A DNA stretch of 64,000 bases from the NCBI RefSeq assembly GCF_012027725.1, contig NZ_SJOU01000012.1, positions 1 to 64,000 of the forward strand, written 5' to 3'. The translations under genes were made by a program, and so were the position numbers. The stretch comes from Olsenella sp. SW781 (lineage in GTDB: Bacteria > Actinomycetota > Coriobacteriia > Coriobacteriales > Atopobiaceae). Below the pieces are notes generated by a model. It was not told where the DNA came from and did no database searches. It was given only the letters and a program-made list of their open reading frames with translations. Positions 41,615 through 48,497 of the stretch are shown piece after piece; the first letter of the stretch is position 1, and each line of letters starts with the position of its first letter.

Positions 41615-42109
41615 ATGGCCATTGTGCTCGCACGCGTTGACGATCGCGTCATCCATGGGCAGACGACCACGAGGTGGGTCGCCGTCAAGCCCGCCGACGC
41701 CATCCTCGTGATCAGCGACAAGGTCGCTGCCGACCAGCTGCGCTGCAAGGTCCTCAAGGCCGCAGCCGGCAAGCTCAAGCTGGGCATCTACACCCTCGCC
41801 CAGGGTCCCGAGGCCCTCGCCAAGGCAAGCGCCTCCCCGAAGAAGTTCTTCGTCATCTCTGACTCCATCAGGAACTTCGCCGACCTCACCAAGCTCGGCG
41901 GCAACTACGGCGGGGTCCTCAACGTGGGCAACCTCAACGCCACGCGCGAGGGCACCAAGAACATGGGCAACACCGTGATGCTCAACGACGAGGACGTCGT
42001 GGCCCTCGACGAGCTCGCCGCGGCCGGCGTGGACATCCAGTTCCAGCTGCTCCCCGACGACTCCATCCGCACCTGGCCCGAGCTCAAGGCAAAGTACCAG
42101 GCAATGTAG
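41615..42109 (+). CDS. PTS mannose/fructose/sorbose-family EIIB
   Basis: A 164-residue EIIB of the mannose family, with phospho-His14 in RVDDRVIHGQTTTRW, the hallmark DDRxIHGQ. The remainder (VLNVGNLNATREGTKNMGN, LAAAGVDIQFQLLPDD) is typical. It transfers phosphate to the incoming sugar. The start is ATG 41615 after AGGAAAGGAG. It lies 50 bases after EIIA; the gap holds a small GCGCCCG/CGGGCGC stem (about 41579-41597) that might tune relative expression. Confidence 0.92.
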   Translation: MAIVLARVDDRVIHGQTTTRWVAVKPADAILVISDKVAADQLRCKVLKAAAGKLKLGIYTLAQGPEALAKASASPKKFFVISDSIRNFADLTKLGGNYGGVLNVGNLNATREGTKNMGNTVMLNDEDVVALDELAAAGVDIQFQLLPDDSIRTWPELKAKYQAM

Positions 42110-42137
42110 CGACCCCTAACGAGAAAGGGAGAAAGAC

Positions 42138-42974
42138 ATGAACCTCGCGCTGCTGTTCCCCGCGCTCATGTGTGGCGTGTTCTGCTACCTCGGCGCCATC
42201 GAGAGCTGCTGCCTCTTTGGCATGAGCTGGGGCTATTACGTGATGGGCCGTCCGCTCGTGGCCGGCCTGCTCTGCGGCCTCGTGTTTGGCGACGTCACCC
42301 AGGGCGTCCTGTGCGGCGTTGCCGTCCAGGCCGTCTTTATCGCCAACCTCTCGACCGGTGGCGCCACCAACTCCGAGATCACCTACGCCTCGTACGGCGG
42401 CATCGGCCTTGCCATGGCCACGACCAAGGACCCCGCGATCGCGGTGACGCTCTCCGTGCTCATTGGCCAGACCCTCGGCCTGATCTTCTATAACACGCGC
42501 ATGGCGCTCTACTCGTTCTTCAACAACGGGGCCTCGCGCGCCGCGGAGAACAACGACGACCGCGGCATCACCCTCTGGCACATCGTCTACCCGCAGATCT
42601 GCACCTTCTTCATCCGCGCGGTCCCCGTCTTCCTGATCGTCTTCTTCGGCCAGGGCGTCGTCGACGCGCTGCTCAACAGCGTTCCCGAGATCGTCACGCA
42701 CATCATCTCCGTCCTCGGCGGCGTCCTGCCCGCCCTCGGAATCGGCATGCTCATGAACATCGTCATCAAGGACAAGATGCAGCTCATCTTCTTCCTCGCC
42801 GGCTTCGTTCTCCTGTCCTTCGCCGGCCTCTCGATGGTCGCGATCGTCTTCATCGCCGCGCTTGTCGCGTACCTCGTGTTCCTCTCCAGCGGCAAGTCCG
42901 CCGCAGAGCCGGCGGCAGAGGCCGTGGCAGAGGCCGACGCGCACGCGGTCTACGAGGACGACGACCTGTTCTAA
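42138..42974 (+). CDS. PTS mannose/fructose/sorbose-family EIIC
   Basis: A 278-residue membrane component with about seven to eight hydrophobic segments. The conserved GLVFGDVTQGVLCGVAVQ is near 47 and FIANLSTGGATNSE near 70. A hydrophilic Ala/Glu-rich tail ends DDDLF. With EIID it forms the sugar channel. The start is ATG 42138 after GAGAAAGGGAG. The tail after residue 255 (AAEPAAEAVAEADAHAV) is longer than usual, of unknown role. Family assignment is firm; the substrate is not. Confidence 0.92.
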   Translation: MNLALLFPALMCGVFCYLGAIESCCLFGMSWGYYVMGRPLVAGLLCGLVFGDVTQGVLCGVAVQAVFIANLSTGGATNSEITYASYGGIGLAMATTKDPAIAVTLSVLIGQTLGLIFYNTRMALYSFFNNGASRAAENNDDRGITLWHIVYPQICTFFIRAVPVFLIVFFGQGVVDALLNSVPEIVTHIISVLGGVLPALGIGMLMNIVIKDKMQLIFFLAGFVLLSFAGLSMVAIVFIAALVAYLVFLSSGKSAAEPAAEAVAEADAHAVYEDDDLF

Positions 42975-42995
42975 GCACCGGAAAGGAGCACTCCC

Positions 42996-43853
42996 ATGGC
43001 CACTGAAACCACCGATATGACCCAGCAGGGCGTCGGCGCCAACGGAAAGCCGCGTCTGACCAACAAGGAGCTCAACACGATCTGGCTGCGCTGGGCGTTC
43101 ACCCACCTCGCCTCCATGAGCTACGAGAAGCTCCAGGGCCACGCCTACGCCTGGTCGTACATCCCCTTCGCCAACAAGTACTATGCCGACGACCCCGAGG
43201 CAAAGCGTCGCCTCCTCGTCCGCCACTCGGTCTTCTTCAACACCGAGCCGCAGACCGGCCAGATCATCAACGGCATCGTGACCTCCCTCGAGGAGAACAT
43301 CGCCCTGGGCGGCGAGGTCTCCGAGGAGATGCCCAACAACATCAAGGCCACGCTCATGGGACCGCTCGCGGGCATCGGCGACTCCATCATCCAGGGCATC
43401 ATCGTCCCGACGCTGCTCTCCATTGGCATGAGCCTCGCCAACGGCGGAAGCCCCCTCGGGCCGCTCTTCTACATCGTCGCCTACGGCATCATCGGCCCCG
43501 TCATCTCGTTCATCAGCTACCGCACGGGCTACAAGCTGGGCGTGGGCGCCATCGACGTCATCGTCGGCGAGAGCGCTAGACGCATCATGGACGCCTTCAA
43601 CGTGCTCGGCATCATGGTCGTCGGCGCGCTTGCCGCGGGCAACATTGCCCTCACGACCACGCTGAACATCCCCTTCGGCGAGGAGTGGCAGCCGCTTCAG
43701 ACCACCCTCGACGGGGTCTTCCCCGCGCTGCTCCCGCTCATCGCGGTCCTCGTGACCTGGTGGATGCTCGGCAAGAAGCAGTACAGCCCCACCAAGGTCA
43801 TCGTCATTCTTGCTGTTGCCATCAGCGTTCTGTGCGTCCTCGGCGTCTTCTAG
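42996..43853 (+). CDS. PTS mannose/fructose/sorbose-family EIID
   Basis: A 285-residue membrane component. The family signature FNTEPQTGQIINGIVTSLEE (near 78) and LMGPLAGIGDSIIQGIIVP (near 118) are intact, with hydrophobic segments after 110 and near the C-terminus (VIVILAVAISVLCVLGVF). It is the last of the four PTS genes, 21 bases after EIIC. Given manA and deoC across the divergent promoter, mannose or a related hexose is the favoured substrate, but this is inference. A GCGGGACC/GGTCCCGC hairpin (43898-43926) without a T-run follows. Confidence 0.92.
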   Translation: MATETTDMTQQGVGANGKPRLTNKELNTIWLRWAFTHLASMSYEKLQGHAYAWSYIPFANKYYADDPEAKRRLLVRHSVFFNTEPQTGQIINGIVTSLEENIALGGEVSEEMPNNIKATLMGPLAGIGDSIIQGIIVPTLLSIGMSLANGGSPLGPLFYIVAYGIIGPVISFISYRTGYKLGVGAIDVIVGESARRIMDAFNVLGIMVVGALAAGNIALTTTLNIPFGEEWQPLQTTLDGVFPALLPLIAVLVTWWMLGKKQYSPTKVIVILAVAISVLCVLGVF

Positions 43854-43897
43854 GAGAGGCCCGCGCCTTTTGAATGATTGTTTATGCCCCACCCCCT

Positions 43898-43938
43898 GCG
43901 GGACCTGCGCTCTGTGCGGGTCCCGCGCGCGTTACAAT
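43898..43938 (+). promoter_or_regulatory. Attenuating hairpin and promoter of the GntR gene
   Basis: GCGGGACC (43898-43905) pairs with GGTCCCGC (43919-43926) without a following T-run. TACAAT at 43933-43938 is a good -10 for the regulator gene. The layout suggests partial read-through from the PTS operon plus an independent promoter. Confidence 0.5.
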
Positions 43939-43974
43939 CAACGCATCAACGCGCTCACACGACGGCAGGATCCC

Positions 43975-44682
43975 ATGACCCTCTACGACCAAATCAAGGA
44001 CGACCTCCTCTCAAAGATCAAGGACGGCACCTATCCCGAGGGGCAGACCATCCCCTCCGAGCTTGAGCTCGCCGAGATCTATGGCGTCAGCCGCCCCACC
44101 ATCCGTCAGGCGCTCCAGATCCTCGTCAGCGACGGCTATCTTGAGAAGCGGAGGCGTCGCGGCACCGTGGTCACCAAGCCCAAGGTGAGCCAGTCCTTCA
44201 CCATGAGCATCTCGAGCTTCGAGGACGCCATGCGCCTCGCGGGGCGCCTCCCCAAGACCAAGGTCCTCGTGTTCAAGCGCGAGCGCGCGAACGCCGAGGT
44301 CGAGAAGCGCCTCGAGCTCACCCGCGGCCAGGACGTCTTCAAGCTCGTCCGACTCCGCTATGCCGACGACCTGCCCAACGTCTTTGTGGAGAGCTACATC
44401 CCCTGCGCGCTCTACCCCGGCCTCGACTCGTTCGACTTCAACGAGTCGAGCCTCTACGCCGCGATGGACGCCTGCGGGAACCCCGTGATGACGGCGCGAA
44501 GGCGCCTCGAGGTCATCAAGGCCGACGGCGCGGCCGCCGCGCTCCTCGACGTCGAGGCCGGAGACCCGCTGCTGCTCTTCCACACTGTCGCCCGTGACGC
44601 CAGCGGAACGGCCGTGGAGTACTCCGTGGCCACCTACCGCGGGGAGAGCAACAGCTTTGAGCTCAACGTCAGCCGAGTCTGA
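43975..44682 (+). CDS. GntR/HutC-family regulator of the PTS operon
   Basis: A 235-residue regulator. The winged helix (1-70) has LAEIYGVSRPTIRQALQILV, and a UTRA effector domain (about 85-235) has KLVRLRYADDLPNVFVESYI and SVATYRGESNSFELNV. By position it likely controls the upstream PTS genes and perhaps deoC-manA, sensing a phosphosugar. The start is ATG 43975 with CAGGA upstream. Its 3' end overlaps the convergent small gene by 14 bases. No second paralogous operator set could be tied to it other than the TACCGTTYATG repeats at 41023. Confidence 0.87.
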   Translation: MTLYDQIKDDLLSKIKDGTYPEGQTIPSELELAEIYGVSRPTIRQALQILVSDGYLEKRRRRGTVVTKPKVSQSFTMSISSFEDAMRLAGRLPKTKVLVFKRERANAEVEKRLELTRGQDVFKLVRLRYADDLPNVFVESYIPCALYPGLDSFDFNESSLYAAMDACGNPVMTARRRLEVIKADGAAAALLDVEAGDPLLLFHTVARDASGTAVEYSVATYRGESNSFELNVSRV

Positions 44683-45061
44683 TCGCGGGCGGGGCGCCCG
44701 GGCCCTGATCTGACCGACGGGCCGGCCTAAACTGCAGGACGCCGCCCGGCCCCTCAGACGAGAACGCATACGGAACGCCCAGCCCGTCGCAGAGATCCAT
44801 CAGGTCGACGATGTCATGCGCCTCGTCCGACAGGTAGCTCCACAGCGAGTCAACGCCCCCGCAGAAGCCCAGCCGCAGCAGCCGTGCGGCGTCCTCCGCC
44901 GCGAGCGATACCCTGAGCGTCCGGTTCTTCTCGCCATAGGCGAGAAGAACCGACGGGCCGGAAAGGTCCTCGCGCACCACGATCTTCTCGCCATCCGCGC
45001 CAACGCGCATCACCCGCACGTCGCCCGCGCATTCGAATCTGGCAATCTCACGCTCTTCCAT
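44669..45061 (-). CDS. Small protein of unknown function behind LexA-like boxes
   Basis: 130 residues; I do not recognise a family. The N-terminal half is beta-rich (IARFECAGDVRVMRVG, KIVVREDLSGPSVLLAYG). A helical region follows (AAEDAARLLRLGF, GGVDSLWSYLSDEAHDIVDL), with a glycine/proline-rich tail. There is no signal peptide or membrane segment. The start is ATG 45061 with GAGGGAAGG upstream; the longer open frame would run through the promoter and is rejected. The promoter has TATACT as -10 and two GAAC-N4-GTTC palindromes around the -35, so damage-inducible expression is plausible. Its 3' end overlaps the GntR gene. It contains an inverted pair of the dispersed 12-mer. Confidence 0.65.
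   Translation of the reverse strand: MEEREIARFECAGDVRVMRVGADGEKIVVREDLSGPSVLLAYGEKNRTLRVSLAAEDAARLLRLGFCGGVDSLWSYLSDEAHDIVDLMDLCDGLGVPYAFSSEGPGGVLQFRPARRSDQGPGAPPAIRLG
44923..44951. repeat. Inverted pair of the GGCGAGAAGAAC motif
   Basis: GGTTCTTCTCGCC (44923-44935) and GGCGAGAAGAACC (44939-44951) form a perfect 13-base inverted repeat with a 3-base spacer. It lies inside the small gene and is read as Val-Leu-Leu-Ala then Gly-Glu-Lys-Asn. It is the only head-to-head pair of the 17 exact copies in the window. Confidence 0.9.
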
Positions 45062-45092
45062 GGCAACCGCCTTCCCTCTCGTCCCCGCCAAC

Positions 45093-45130
45093 AGTATAGC
45101 AGAACATTTGTTCTTTTGGAACACATGTTC
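45093..45130 (-). promoter_or_regulatory. Promoter with two LexA/SOS-type boxes
   Basis: GAACATTTGTTC (45102-45113) and GAACACATGTTC (45119-45130) both fit the GAAC-N4-GTTC consensus of Gram-positive LexA operators. Their centres are 17 bases apart. On the minus strand TATACT (45098-45093) follows as a -10. The boxes cover the -35 region of the 130-residue gene. serS ends on the other side and is transcribed in the same direction. Confidence 0.7.
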
Positions 45131-45154
45131 TTTTTCCGTCAACGGTGAGAGCGG

Positions 45155-45194
45155 CAAGAAAAACGGGGTCGCCCGCGCGTGACGGACGACCCCG
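45155..45194 (-). terminator. Terminator of serS
   Basis: CGGGGTCG (45164-45171) pairs with CGACCCCG (45187-45194), and the minus strand continues with TTTTTCTTG. It follows the serS stop by about 20 bases and separates it from the SOS-box promoter. Confidence 0.85.
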
Positions 45195-45215
45195 CAGCAC
45201 TCTGGGCGGAAGGCG

Positions 45216-46511
45216 CTAGGCCTCCGGACGGATGACCTCGACGCCGCCCATGTAGGGACGCAGGGCCTCGGGCACCGTGATGGAGCCGTCGGCGTTCTGA
45301 TAGTTCTCCATGATGGCAGCCATCGTGCGGCCAACGGCGAGGCCGGAGCCGTTGAGGGTGTGGACGTAGCGCGTGCCCTTGAACTCCGCCGGGTCCTTGT
45401 AGCGGATGTTGGCGCGGCGGGCCTGGAAGTCCCAGCAGTTGGAGCAGGAGGAGATCTCCTTGTAGGCGCCGTAGCTGGGCAGCCACACCTCGAGGTCGTA
45501 GCACTTGCATGCGGAGAAGCCGATGTCGCCGGTGCAGAGCGTGACCACGTGATAGGGCAGCTCCAGCGCCTGGAGCACCGCCTCGGCCTCGCCGACCATG
45601 CTCTCGAGCTGGTTCATCGAGTCCTCGGGCTTGGCAAACTTGACCATCTCGACCTTGTCGAACTGGTGCACGCGGATGATGCCGCGCGTGTCGCGGCCGG
45701 CCGATCCCGCCTCCTCGCGGAAGCACGGCGTGAAGGCCGTGTACCACAGCGGCAGCTGGGAGGCCTCGAGGACCTCGCCGCGATGGAGGTTGGTGAGCAT
45801 GACCTCGGCCGTGGGGATGAGGTAGAGGTCGGGGTTGACGTGGTAGAGGTCGTCCTCGAACTTGGGCAGCTGGCCCGTGCCAAAGAGGGTCTCGCGGTTG
45901 GTGATGACGGGCATCCACCACTCCTTGAAACCGGCCTTGACGTGCATGTCCACCATGAAGCTGATGAGGGCGCGCTCCATGCGGGCGCCCATGCCGCCGA
46001 GCACGTAGAAGCGCGTGCCCGCGATCTTGACGCCGCGGTCAAAGTCAATCATGCCCGTGGCGGGGCCGAGGTCCCAGTGCGCCTTGGGCTCAAAGCCGTC
46101 CGAGGAGAAGTCGCGCGGGGTGCCCCAGCGGCGCACCTCGGGGTTGTCGGAGTCGTCCTTGCCGTAGGGAACGCTCTCGTGCGGGATGTTGGGAATGCGG
46201 GACACCAGGTCAAAGAGGGCGTCCTCGACCTCGGTGCGGCGGTCGTCCAGGCTTGCGATGCGGTCCTTGTTGGCGGCCACGCGCGCCTTGGCGGCCTCGG
46301 CCTCGTCCTTCTTGCCCTCGCGCATGAGCTGGCCGATCTGCTTGGATACGGAGTTGCGCTCGGCCTGGAGCTTCTCGACCTCGGCGATGACGGAGCGGCG
46401 CTCCTCGTCAAGCTCGAAGAACTTCTCGCGGTCCCAGTGGGCGTTCTGGCGAGACTCGCAGGCCTTGTCCACAAGGTCAGGGTTCTCGCGGACGAACTTG
46501 ATGTCGAGCAT
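45216..46511 (-). CDS. serS: Seryl-tRNA synthetase
   Basis: A 431-residue class II synthetase charging tRNA(Ser). The N-terminal coiled-coil arm (about 30-100, VEKLQAERNSVSKQIGQL) binds the long variable arm. Motif 2 is in CFREEAGSAGRDTRGIIRVHQF and motif 3 is GSGLAVGRTMAAIMENY. Length and order are standard. The start is ATG 46511, with TAGGAGC upstream. A short leader starts from a symmetric AT palindrome shared with the divergent small membrane protein gene. I looked for a T-box leader and the space is too short for one. An intrinsic terminator follows. Confidence 0.96.
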   Translation of the reverse strand: MLDIKFVRENPDLVDKACESRQNAHWDREKFFELDEERRSVIAEVEKLQAERNSVSKQIGQLMREGKKDEAEAAKARVAANKDRIASLDDRRTEVEDALFDLVSRIPNIPHESVPYGKDDSDNPEVRRWGTPRDFSSDGFEPKAHWDLGPATGMIDFDRGVKIAGTRFYVLGGMGARMERALISFMVDMHVKAGFKEWWMPVITNRETLFGTGQLPKFEDDLYHVNPDLYLIPTAEVMLTNLHRGEVLEASQLPLWYTAFTPCFREEAGSAGRDTRGIIRVHQFDKVEMVKFAKPEDSMNQLESMVGEAEAVLQALELPYHVVTLCTGDIGFSACKCYDLEVWLPSYGAYKEISSCSNCWDFQARRANIRYKDPAEFKGTRYVHTLNGSGLAVGRTMAAIMENYQNADGSITVPEALRPYMGGVEVIRPEA

Positions 46512-46565
46512 GCTGGCTCCTAGCTTTGGGTGCGTGCATTTCGCCGGCGCTCGCGCGCGGCCCTC

Positions 46566-46579
46566 CAAGTATATACTTG
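46566..46579. promoter_or_regulatory. Palindromic shared -10 region
   Basis: CAAGTATATACTTG is a perfect palindrome between the divergent serS and small membrane protein genes. TATACT is a good -10 hexamer on both strands, so it could serve both promoters, with mutually exclusive polymerase binding. Confidence 0.55.
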
Positions 46580-46612
46580 TGCGGATGAAACGACGCGTTC
46601 CCGGGAGGGTGC

Positions 46613-46804
46613 ATGCAGGCGATTGGCGACTTCTTCACATGGCTCTTCAACGACAGGATGGGCGTCATCTGCCTCATCGGCGGTGGCATCGTGATCTGCC
46701 TCGTCATCGCCCTGCTCATGGAGCGCACCACCAAGAAGCGCTACTTCAACCACGAGAAGTCCGAGGGTGACTGGGACCTCTTCGACGACGAGGGTGACGA
46801 GTAG
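46613..46804 (+). CDS. Small single-pass membrane protein (63 aa)
   Basis: A 63-residue protein: a short amphipathic N-terminus (MQAIGDFFTWLFNDR), one membrane helix (GVICLIGGGIVICLVIALLM, about 17-36), a basic stretch (ERTTKKRY) and a strongly acidic tail ending FDDEGDE. The positive-inside rule puts the tail in the cytosol. The start is ATG 46613 with GGGAGGG upstream, so translation is well supported. Function unknown. It is followed within 27 bases by the first of two inverted hairpin elements and is divergent from serS. Confidence 0.75.
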   Translation: MQAIGDFFTWLFNDRMGVICLIGGGIVICLVIALLMERTTKKRYFNHEKSEGDWDLFDDEGDE

Positions 46805-46830
46805 CGGACTCTGCCCGCAGGTTCTTCTCG

Positions 46831-46909
46831 ATTAACGCGCACTCGTGCACGGCTCTTCTTACGTTTGCCCAGTTGGCATTTAAGAACCCGTGCACGAGTG
46901 CGCGTTAAT
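46831..46909. repeat. Stem-loop element, left copy flanking the nuclease-like gene
   Basis: The 22-base arms (46831-46852, 46888-46909; ATTAACGCGCACTCGTGCAC then GG) enclose a 35-base loop containing CGTTTGCCCAGTTGGCATTT. The loop core matches the element at 19977; the stem matches the element at 48128. GTTCTTCTCG immediately precedes the left arm. Confidence 0.92.
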
Positions 46910-46941
46910 TCCCTATCAGCCGCTCGTCGGGAGGAGGGGGC

Positions 46942-48132
46942 GTGCTTCTTACCGTCAATCGGATGTCCGCGCTGAGGGCGCTGCGGCGTGAGCGAAGCGA
47001 GAACGGTCGTCTGACCGGCGCCCGAACCGACCTCGCCGCGCCGGACCCCACCCCGCGGAAACGCTGGACCGCCGGCATCATACCGAAGGGCCCGCTCGCG
47101 ATTGACGCGCCGCCGAGCCGGGATCGCCCCCTTGACATCGTGGTCCCGCAGGCGCGCTTGCGACCGCGCGCCGCGTTCTTCCGGAGCTCCGTGCACGGGG
47201 GCGACATTCCGCCCGGCTCCTACGTCAGCTTGGGGGAGGAGGTCGCCTCCGTTGGCCCCGAGCTGCTGTTTCTCGAGCTTGCGGGAGTCATGCACCCCAT
47301 CGTCCACGCCCTCGTAGGCTACGAGCTCTGCGGCACCTACGCGCGCGACCCGCGCTCGCCGCGAACGGGCAGTGTGACGTTTGGCGTCGAGCCGGCCACG
47401 ACGAAGGCGAGAATCGCGGAGTTTCTCGACGGCTGCCCGGGCCTGCGCGGCGTTGACCAAGCCCGTCGCACCCTCGCGCATGTCGCCGACAACGCCTGGT
47501 CACCCACGGAGGCGCTTCTCGCGCTTCTCGTCCGCCTGCCCGTCACCGAGCTGGGCTTCGGCGCGGGGCCCGTGACCCTCAACGTCCGCCACGAGACGAC
47601 GGCCGAGCTGCTGCAACGTGGAGTGAGGGCGTCGCGCGTGCCTGACATAGAGGTGGACGGAACGCCCATGGGATTCAACTATGACGGGTACGGGCACTTT
47701 GACCTCGCCTCCATCGCTCGGGCCGAGTCTGCCGAGGAGCGCATGGGTGCCATGCGCAGCGTGCGCGAGAAATACCTCGACGACCTCAGGAGAAACCGGG
47801 AGCTCACCGCGCGCGGCAAGATAATCCTGCCCGTCATCGCCGACGACCTGTTTGCCGACGGCGGGCTTGACACCGTCATGCTCGAGGCTGCCTTGGCCTG
47901 CGAGGAGCTCTGCGGCCAATCGCTCGGGGACGTGCGCCTGGCGCTCGCGTCCCCGTTGCTCGCCCGGAAACGCCAGGAACTCATCTGGTCGCTCCTCCCG
48001 TGGGAGCCGGGGACGCGCTACGCCCGTGCCATGGCGGCGCGTCAGGAGGCGAGGGAGGGAACCCCCGAGGACGTCCTCCTCCTAGGGGACGAGTTCGTGA
48101 CGGTGGAGGAGGTTTCCCTTGCCGGAGATTAA
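46942..48132 (+). CDS. Putative PD-(D/E)XK-like nuclease family protein
   Basis: A 396-residue protein I recognise only loosely. It resembles a Coriobacterial family in which a variable N-terminal half (HGGDIPPGSYVSLGEEVA, ELLFLELAGVMHPIVHALVG, ELCGTYARDP) precedes a nuclease-like core. Here PDIEVDGTPMGFNYDGYGHF (about 234-253) is followed by a helix (RSVREKYLDDLRRNREL) and TARGKIILPVIADDLF. Vsr/DUF559-type nucleases have the order acidic-strand, EYD/NYDG, helix, hydrophobic strand, which fits. Activity is not proven and the usual Glu-x-Lys is unclear. The start is GTG 46942 after GGGAGGAGGGGG. Its TAA stop lies inside the right-hand hairpin element, so the gene is framed by two copies of the same repeat. 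Confidence 0.55.
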   Translation: MLLTVNRMSALRALRRERSENGRLTGARTDLAAPDPTPRKRWTAGIIPKGPLAIDAPPSRDRPLDIVVPQARLRPRAAFFRSSVHGGDIPPGSYVSLGEEVASVGPELLFLELAGVMHPIVHALVGYELCGTYARDPRSPRTGSVTFGVEPATTKARIAEFLDGCPGLRGVDQARRTLAHVADNAWSPTEALLALLVRLPVTELGFGAGPVTLNVRHETTAELLQRGVRASRVPDIEVDGTPMGFNYDGYGHFDLASIARAESAEERMGAMRSVREKYLDDLRRNRELTARGKIILPVIADDLFADGGLDTVMLEAALACEELCGQSLGDVRLALASPLLARKRQELIWSLLPWEPGTRYARAMAARQEAREGTPEDVLLLGDEFVTVEEVSLAGD

Positions 48133-48206
48133 CGCGCACTCGTGCACGAGTTCTAAAGTGCCAACTGGGCAAACGCGAGAAGAACCGTGCACGAGTGCGC
48201 GTTAAT
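48128..48206. repeat. Stem-loop element, right copy in opposite orientation
   Basis: The 21-base arms (48128-48148, 48186-48206) are identical to those at 46831. The 37-base loop is the reverse complement type: AAAGTGCCAACTGGGCAAACG followed by CGAGAAGAAC. The two elements therefore face each other across the nuclease-like gene, whose stop codon is provided by the left arm (ATTAAC). A GGGGACGGG remnant lies just beyond at about 48222. Confidence 0.92.
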
Positions 48207-48244
48207 TGCAGCCGTGACAGGGGACGGGCCGCGGCCCGCGGCAC

Positions 48245-48271
48245 AAAAAAGCCCCGGCGCGAAGCCGGGGC
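48245..48271 (-). terminator. Terminator of tRNA-Leu
   Basis: GCCCCGGC-GCGAA-GCCGGGGC, with TTTTTT following on the minus strand. Confidence 0.92.
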
Positions 48272-48281
48272 CAAACAATCA

Positions 48282-48368
48282 TGGTGCGGGCGAAAGGACT
48301 TGAACCTTCATGGAGTTGCCCCCATACGGACCTGAACCGTACGCGTCTGCCAATTCCGCCACGCCCGC
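48282..48368 (-). tRNA. tRNA-Leu (CAG)
   Basis: An 87-base class II tRNA on the minus strand with encoded CCA. The acceptor pairs GCGGGCG with CGCCCGC, the anticodon CAG sits in TACGGTTCAGGTCCGTA, and a long variable arm (GGGGGCAACTCC) is present. The T loop is GGTTCAAGTCC. Confidence 0.96.
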
Positions 48369-48497
48369 GTGCAGAGGTCATTCTAGCGCATGCCCCGCAA
48401 CCTGCCAAGTGTTTTTTCTGGCGGGACGGCCCGCCCGCGCGCCTGCGGTAGAATGGGCCCACGACACGGCACACGCAGCACAACCGAAGGAGACGCC

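Noticed and set aside
42084-43892. A 602-codon minus-strand frame across the PTS EIIC and EIID genes
   Set aside because: Histidine/aspartate/arginine-rich low-complexity translation; the plus-strand frames match PTS components with ribosome binding sites.
46512-46612. T-box leader for serS
   Set aside because: The gap is about 100 bases shared with a divergent gene, with no specifier stem or T-box sequence visible.
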